The notes beneath the pieces were generated by a model. The model ran no database searches and was not told where the DNA came from. It was given only the letters and a program-made list of their open reading frames with translations. This document shows, piece after piece, positions 7,613 through 10,254 of a DNA stretch of 10,254 nt. The DNA lies in contig JAJZEG010000378.1 in NCBI GenBank assembly GCA_021828605.1, positions 1 through 10,254 of the forward strand. Direction: 5' to 3'. Both the position numbers and the translations under genes were made by a program. Source of the stretch: Pseudomonadota bacterium (GTDB taxonomy: Bacteria > Pseudomonadota > Alphaproteobacteria > Acetobacterales > Acetobacteraceae). The first letter of the stretch is position 1; each line of letters opens with the position of its first letter.

Positions 7613-7710
7613 TTTCGCTCGCCGTCAACCCAGGCCAGCGCAATGCAGTCGGCGCGGGCAAATCGGCACGGGTCAGGCACTTGCGTTGTCGATCTATTCC
7701 GGTCAGGTGT

Positions 7711-7726
7711 TGGCAAAATTCCTGCA
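7711..7726 (+). promoter_or_regulatory. sigma-54-like -24/-12 box before chvI
   Basis: TGGCAAAATTCCTGCA matches the sigma-54 consensus TGGCAC-R-N4-TTGCW with two mismatches. It keeps the essential GG (7712-7713) and GC (7724-7725) with ten bases between them. A transcript would start about twelve bases after the GC, near 7737, leaving about 15 bases before the chvI ATG, just enough for a ribosome binding site. It is the only such box I found by eye in the gaps between genes. Chance occurrence cannot be excluded. Confidence 0.3.
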
Positions 7727-7751
7727 AGCCGTTCCTGGCAAAGCGAGACCC

Positions 7752-8453
7752 ATGAAACATACCATCGCCCTGGTCGATGACGACCGCAACATTCTGGAAA
7801 GCGTGCAAATGACCCTGGAACAAGAGGGGTTTATTGTGCGCACCTATACCGATGGTGAATCCGCCTTGCAGGGTCTGCTGGCCAAGCCGGTGGATTTGGC
7901 GGTGCTGGATATTAAAATGCCGCGCATGGACGGGATGGAGGTGTTGCAAAAATTGCGCGCCCGCTCGGCGATGCCGGTGATTTTTTTGACCAGCAAGGAT
8001 GATGAGCTCGATGAATTGATGGGGCTGCGGCTGGGGGCGGATGATTATATCACCAAGCCGTTCAGCCAGCGTTTGCTGCTGGAGCGGATTCGCACTTTGT
8101 TGCGGCGCAATGAAAGCTCGCGGGCTGAGGGTTCGGGCGCGCCGCCGGGTGGGGTGATTACCCGTGGGCATTTGACCCTCGATGAGACCAAGCATCAATG
8201 TTTGTGGAAAGGGCTGGATATTCAGCTCACCGTCACCGAGTTTCTGCTGGTGAAAACCCTGGCGGCGCGACCGGGCATGGTGAAGTCGCGCGATCAGCTG
8301 ATTGATGCGGCCTATGGCGAGAGCGTTTATGTCGATGATCGGACCATTGATAGTCATGTCAAACGCCTGCGCAAGAAGTTTCGGGCGTGCGATGAGGAGT
8401 TCGATCAGATCGAAACCTTGTATGGTATTGGCTATCGCTACAAGGAGGCCTGA
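7752..8453 (+). CDS. chvI: two-component response regulator ChvI, OmpR/PhoB family
   Basis: This 233-residue DNA-binding regulator is phosphorylated by ChvG. In rhizobia and Agrobacterium the pair answers to acid and envelope stress and controls exopolysaccharide, motility and host-interaction genes. The receiver domain spans about residues 1-118 with acidic pocket residues 9-11, phosphoacceptor Asp53 (in [11 protein letters not shown]), Thr80 and Lys102 (TKPFSQRLL). The winged-helix effector domain spans about 138-232 with [20 protein letters not shown] and [17 protein letters not shown], and ends in [10 protein letters not shown]. The match to Sinorhizobium ChvI is close over the whole length. 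The ATG at 7752 is chosen because the family N-terminus begins there; the in-frame ATG at 7686 adds 22 unrelated residues. The ribosome binding site (GCGAGA) is weak. It is cotranscribed with chvG, five bases downstream. Confidence 0.95.
   Translation: MKHTIALVDDDRNILESVQMTLEQEGFIVRTYTDGESALQGLLAKPVDLAVLDIKMPRMDGMEVLQKLRARSAMPVIFLTSKDDELDELMGLRLGADDYITKPFSQRLLLERIRTLLRRNESSRAEGSGAPPGGVITRGHLTLDETKHQCLWKGLDIQLTVTEFLLVKTLAARPGMVKSRDQLIDAAYGESVYVDDRTIDSHVKRLRKKFRACDEEFDQIETLYGIGYRYKEA
8442..8448 (+). promoter_or_regulatory. strong chvG ribosome binding site inside the end of chvI
   Basis: AAGGAGG, a near-perfect Shine-Dalgarno sequence, lies in the last codons of chvI, ten bases before the ATG at 8459. 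A second ATG at 8465 is also in frame but farther away. This site fixes the chvG start and contrasts with the poor site of chvI. It suggests that the kinase is translated efficiently from the shared message. Confidence 0.7.
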
Positions 8454-8458
8454 GCGCG

Positions 8459-10087
8459 ATGGCGATGCGGCGCCGTTTATCGCCGCTGTTGTTGCGGATC
8501 TTATTGGTCAATGTGCTGCCGATCGCGTTGATCGTGGTGTCGTTGCTGTATCTGGATCAGTATCAGCGGGGCTTGCTCACCGCTGAAGTCACGGCGTTGC
8601 GCGAGCAGGCGCGGATTTATGCGGGCGCGCTCGCTGAATCCGCCCTGGAAACCAATGCTGCCAATCAGCCGGTGCTTAATCCGGATTTGGCGCGGCCTTT
8701 GTTGTATCGGCTGATTGCCCCGACGCCGAATGCGCTGGCGTTGATTTATGGGCCGGATGGGCAGGTGGTGGCCAATTCGCGGGTGCGCGAGGGGCCGGGC
8801 GGGGCGATTATTACCGAGAAATTGCCGCGTGCGGCGCGGCGCGGCTGGTTCGACCGGCTGGTCAGCACGGTTTATGATCAATTTTCCAATTTTTTGCCGC
8901 GTCACGCGACGATCGCTTCGGGCAGCGATGAGGTGCTGAAATCGGGCTGGCAGCCGGGGGTGCGCGAGACGTTGCGATTGACCACCCGCGCGACCGCCCA
9001 TCATTCGGCGCCGCCTTTTATTCGCCGGGCACCGGATGGGCGGTTGCTGGTGACGGTGGCCGAGCCGATTTTGCGGGCGGGCCATGAGGTCGGGGTGGTG
9101 CTGCTGACCAGGCAGGCGAGCGGGGTGGATCGGGCGGTGTTTTCGATCCGGGTGTCGATTTTGGGTCTGTTTGGCGTGGCGATTGCGCTGACGATTTTGC
9201 TCAGCCTGTATTTGGCGCGCACGATTGCCACGCCGTTGCTGCGCCTCGCTCAATCGGCGACGCGGTTGCGCGAAGGGCGGGCGGCGATGACCGAGCCGGT
9301 GCCGCCCACCATCGCCGCGCGGCCTGATGAAATTGGCGCACTCGCGCGGGCGTTGGAGGATTCGGCGCGGGCTTTGTGGGCGCGGATGGATGCGATTGAG
9401 CGGTTTGCTGCGGATGTGGCGCATGAGATCAAGAACCCGCTTTCCTCGATCCGCTCGGCGATTGAGACGATTGGGCGGATGAATGATCCGGCGCGAGCAG
9501 CGCGGTTGCTGGAAATTATTGCGCAGGATGTTCGTAGGCTGGACCGGCTGATTTCCGATATTAGCGATTCCTCGCGGCTGGATTCCGAGATGTCGCGGGT
9601 GCCGATGGAGGCGGTGGATTTGGCGCCGATGTTGGCGGCTTTGGTGGAAATTCATCAAGCGACCCGCGCGCCGGGGGCGCCGGTTTTGGAGCTGGATGCG
9701 CCGCGCGAGGGGCTGGTGGTGCGCGGGGCCGAGGGGCGGTTGGTGCAGGTTTTGCGCAATTTGTTGGGCAATGCGATTTCGTTCAGTCCGCAAGACGAGG
9801 CGCATATCTGGCTGCGCGGGCGGGCGACCGGCAATGTGATTGAAATTGCGATTGAGGATGAGGGTCCGGGGATTCCGGATGCGAAATTGGACCGGATTTT
9901 TGACCGGTTTTATTCCGAACGCCCGCAGAATGAAGGGTTTGGCAGCCATTCCGGGCTGGGCCTGTCGATCAGCCGCCAAATTATTGAGGCGCATCAGGGC
10001 CGGATTACCGCCGAGAACCGGCGGGCGGGCGATGGCCGGATTGTCGGGGCGCGATTTGTGATCCGGCTGCAAAGACTCATTCTTTAG
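8459..10087 (+). CDS. chvG: sensor histidine kinase ChvG
   Basis: This 542-residue inner-membrane sensor kinase is the partner of ChvI. Topology: transmembrane segment at about 10-31, a periplasmic sensor domain at about 32-230 (close to 200 residues, as in the family), a second transmembrane segment at about 231-252 and a HAMP linker to about 305. The HisKA domain carries FAADVAHEIKNPLSS with phosphoacceptor His322. The ATPase domain has the N box RNLLGNAISFSP (433-444), G1 box EDEGPGIP (466-473), F box FDRFYSERP (481-489) and G2 box HSGLGLSIS (497-505). All key residues are present, so the kinase should be active. In rhizobia the periplasmic protein ExoR inhibits this kinase; no exoR is in the window. 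hprK, the frequent next gene in alphaproteobacteria, is absent: the next gene is convergent. Confidence 0.95.
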   Translation: MAMRRRLSPLLLRILLVNVLPIALIVVSLLYLDQYQRGLLTAEVTALREQARIYAGALAESALETNAANQPVLNPDLARPLLYRLIAPTPNALALIYGPDGQVVANSRVREGPGGAIITEKLPRAARRGWFDRLVSTVYDQFSNFLPRHATIASGSDEVLKSGWQPGVRETLRLTTRATAHHSAPPFIRRAPDGRLLVTVAEPILRAGHEVGVVLLTRQASGVDRAVFSIRVSILGLFGVAIALTILLSLYLARTIATPLLRLAQSATRLREGRAAMTEPVPPTIAARPDEIGALARALEDSARALWARMDAIERFAADVAHEIKNPLSSIRSAIETIGRMNDPARAARLLEIIAQDVRRLDRLISDISDSSRLDSEMSRVPMEAVDLAPMLAALVEIHQATRAPGAPVLELDAPREGLVVRGAEGRLVQVLRNLLGNAISFSPQDEAHIWLRGRATGNVIEIAIEDEGPGIPDAKLDRIFDRFYSERPQNEGFGSHSGLGLSISRQIIEAHQGRITAENRRAGDGRIVGARFVIRLQRLIL

Positions 10088-10107
10088 TTTCGCACCCGTA
10101 ACGATTT

Positions 10108-10127
10108 AGGCGTGATTATTCGCGCCT
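10108..10127. terminator. short hairpin between chvG and the convergent gene
   Basis: AGGCGTGA (10108-10115) pairs with TCGCGCCT (10120-10127) in an 8-bp stem with one T-G wobble and a four-base loop (TTAT). It fills most of the 39-base gap between the two convergent stop codons and could serve both directions. No T-run follows on either strand, so its strength is doubtful. Confidence 0.35.
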
Positions 10128-10254
10128 TACCGGGAGAAGATTTTTCGGATTTGGCTGGTGGCGGGCACGAAATTGTCGGTGGGTGGGTATTTGGCCAGGA
10201 GATAGTCGAGGAAGGTGGGTTCGGGGGGTTTGGGCGGTTTGATGGGTTTGGGTT
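10127..10254 (-). CDS. C-terminal end of an unrecognised proline-rich protein (partial)
   Basis: On the minus strand an open frame enters at the right edge and ends with TAA at 10129-10127, giving the last 41 residues. It opens with a Pro/Lys-rich run (PKPIKPPKPPEP) and continues with a compact mixed segment (TFLDYLLAKYPPTDN, then QIRKIFSR at the end). Codons prefer G/C at the third position as in neighbouring genes, and the composition looks like protein rather than noise; the plus-strand frames give no alternative gene here. A Pro/Lys linker before a short C-terminal segment is seen in many envelope or scaffold proteins, but I cannot assign a family from 41 residues. It is convergent with chvG. 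The start and most of the gene lie outside the window. Confidence 0.55.
   Translation of the reverse strand, partial: PKPIKPPKPPEPTFLDYLLAKYPPTDNFVPATSQIRKIFSR

Larger units (their letters stand above)
7429..7751. other. divergent intergenic region between pckA and chvI
   Basis: These 323 bases carry no credible gene. Open frames crossing the region are antisense extensions that run into pckA or chvI, without ribosome binding sites or recognisable protein features. The pckA-proximal half holds an AT-rich core around 7472-7478 (TATAAT on plus, TATTAT on minus). The middle has an AT-rich patch around 7591-7614. The chvI-proximal end holds a sigma-54-like box. Candidate promoters are listed separately. 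I see no long inverted repeat that would be a clear operator. Confidence 0.6.

Noticed and set aside
7343..7780. 145-residue plus-strand frame from inside pckA into chvI
   Set aside because: It overlaps both real genes out of frame and has low-complexity Ser/Arg/Ala composition with no ribosome binding site.
7425..8357. 310-residue minus-strand frame across chvI and the divergent gap
   Set aside because: Antisense of a well-supported response regulator, no ribosome binding site, and it overlaps the pckA start region in another frame.
8501..10072. 523-residue open frame on the minus strand opposite chvG
   Set aside because: Composition is dominated by Arg, Gln, Pro and His without any domain, as expected for the antisense of a GC-rich gene. 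chvG on the other strand has every histidine-kinase motif.

Overview
The window looks like chromosomal DNA of an alphaproteobacterium. The strongest evidence is a close ChvI/ChvG two-component pair divergent from ATP-type pckA, a gene order well known from Rhizobiales and related alphaproteobacteria. The base composition, high in GC but with many AT-ending codons, and the cytoplasmic sulfite-oxidising complex would fit an acidophilic or sulfur-oxidising member such as Acetobacteraceae. That narrower placement is a guess. I see no mobile element, CRISPR array, tRNA or rRNA.

Layout, left to right: (1) the 3' third of metE (cobalamin-independent methionine synthase), ending in a probable intrinsic terminator that overlaps its stop codon, followed by a second strong hairpin; (2) a small glycine-zipper lipoprotein gene; (3) a structured 120-base gap whose last element is a perfect 11-bp inverted repeat that puts the ribosome binding site of the next gene inside a hairpin; (4) a three-gene operon joined by two ATGA overlaps, encoding a cytoplasmic molybdopterin oxidoreductase, a four-cluster ferredoxin-like subunit and a DmsC-type membrane anchor, best read as sulfite:quinone oxidoreductase SoeABC; (5) pckA on the minus strand, ending four bases from the end of soeC; (6) a 323-base divergent regulatory region; (7) chvI and chvG, five bases apart; (8) the C-terminal 41 residues of an unrecognised proline-rich protein, convergent with chvG.

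Functionally the window joins three themes: methionine synthesis, oxidation of sulfite to sulfate in the cytoplasm with electrons passed to the quinone pool, and control of gluconeogenic entry (PEP carboxykinase) next to an acid and envelope-stress two-component system. The SoeABC identity is inferred from subunit composition, absence of a Tat signal, subunit lengths and the DmsC-like anchor; a related substrate cannot be excluded from sequence alone. No wholly new system is evident. The most interesting feature is the hairpin over the soeA ribosome binding site, followed by a sigma-54-like box directly before chvI.
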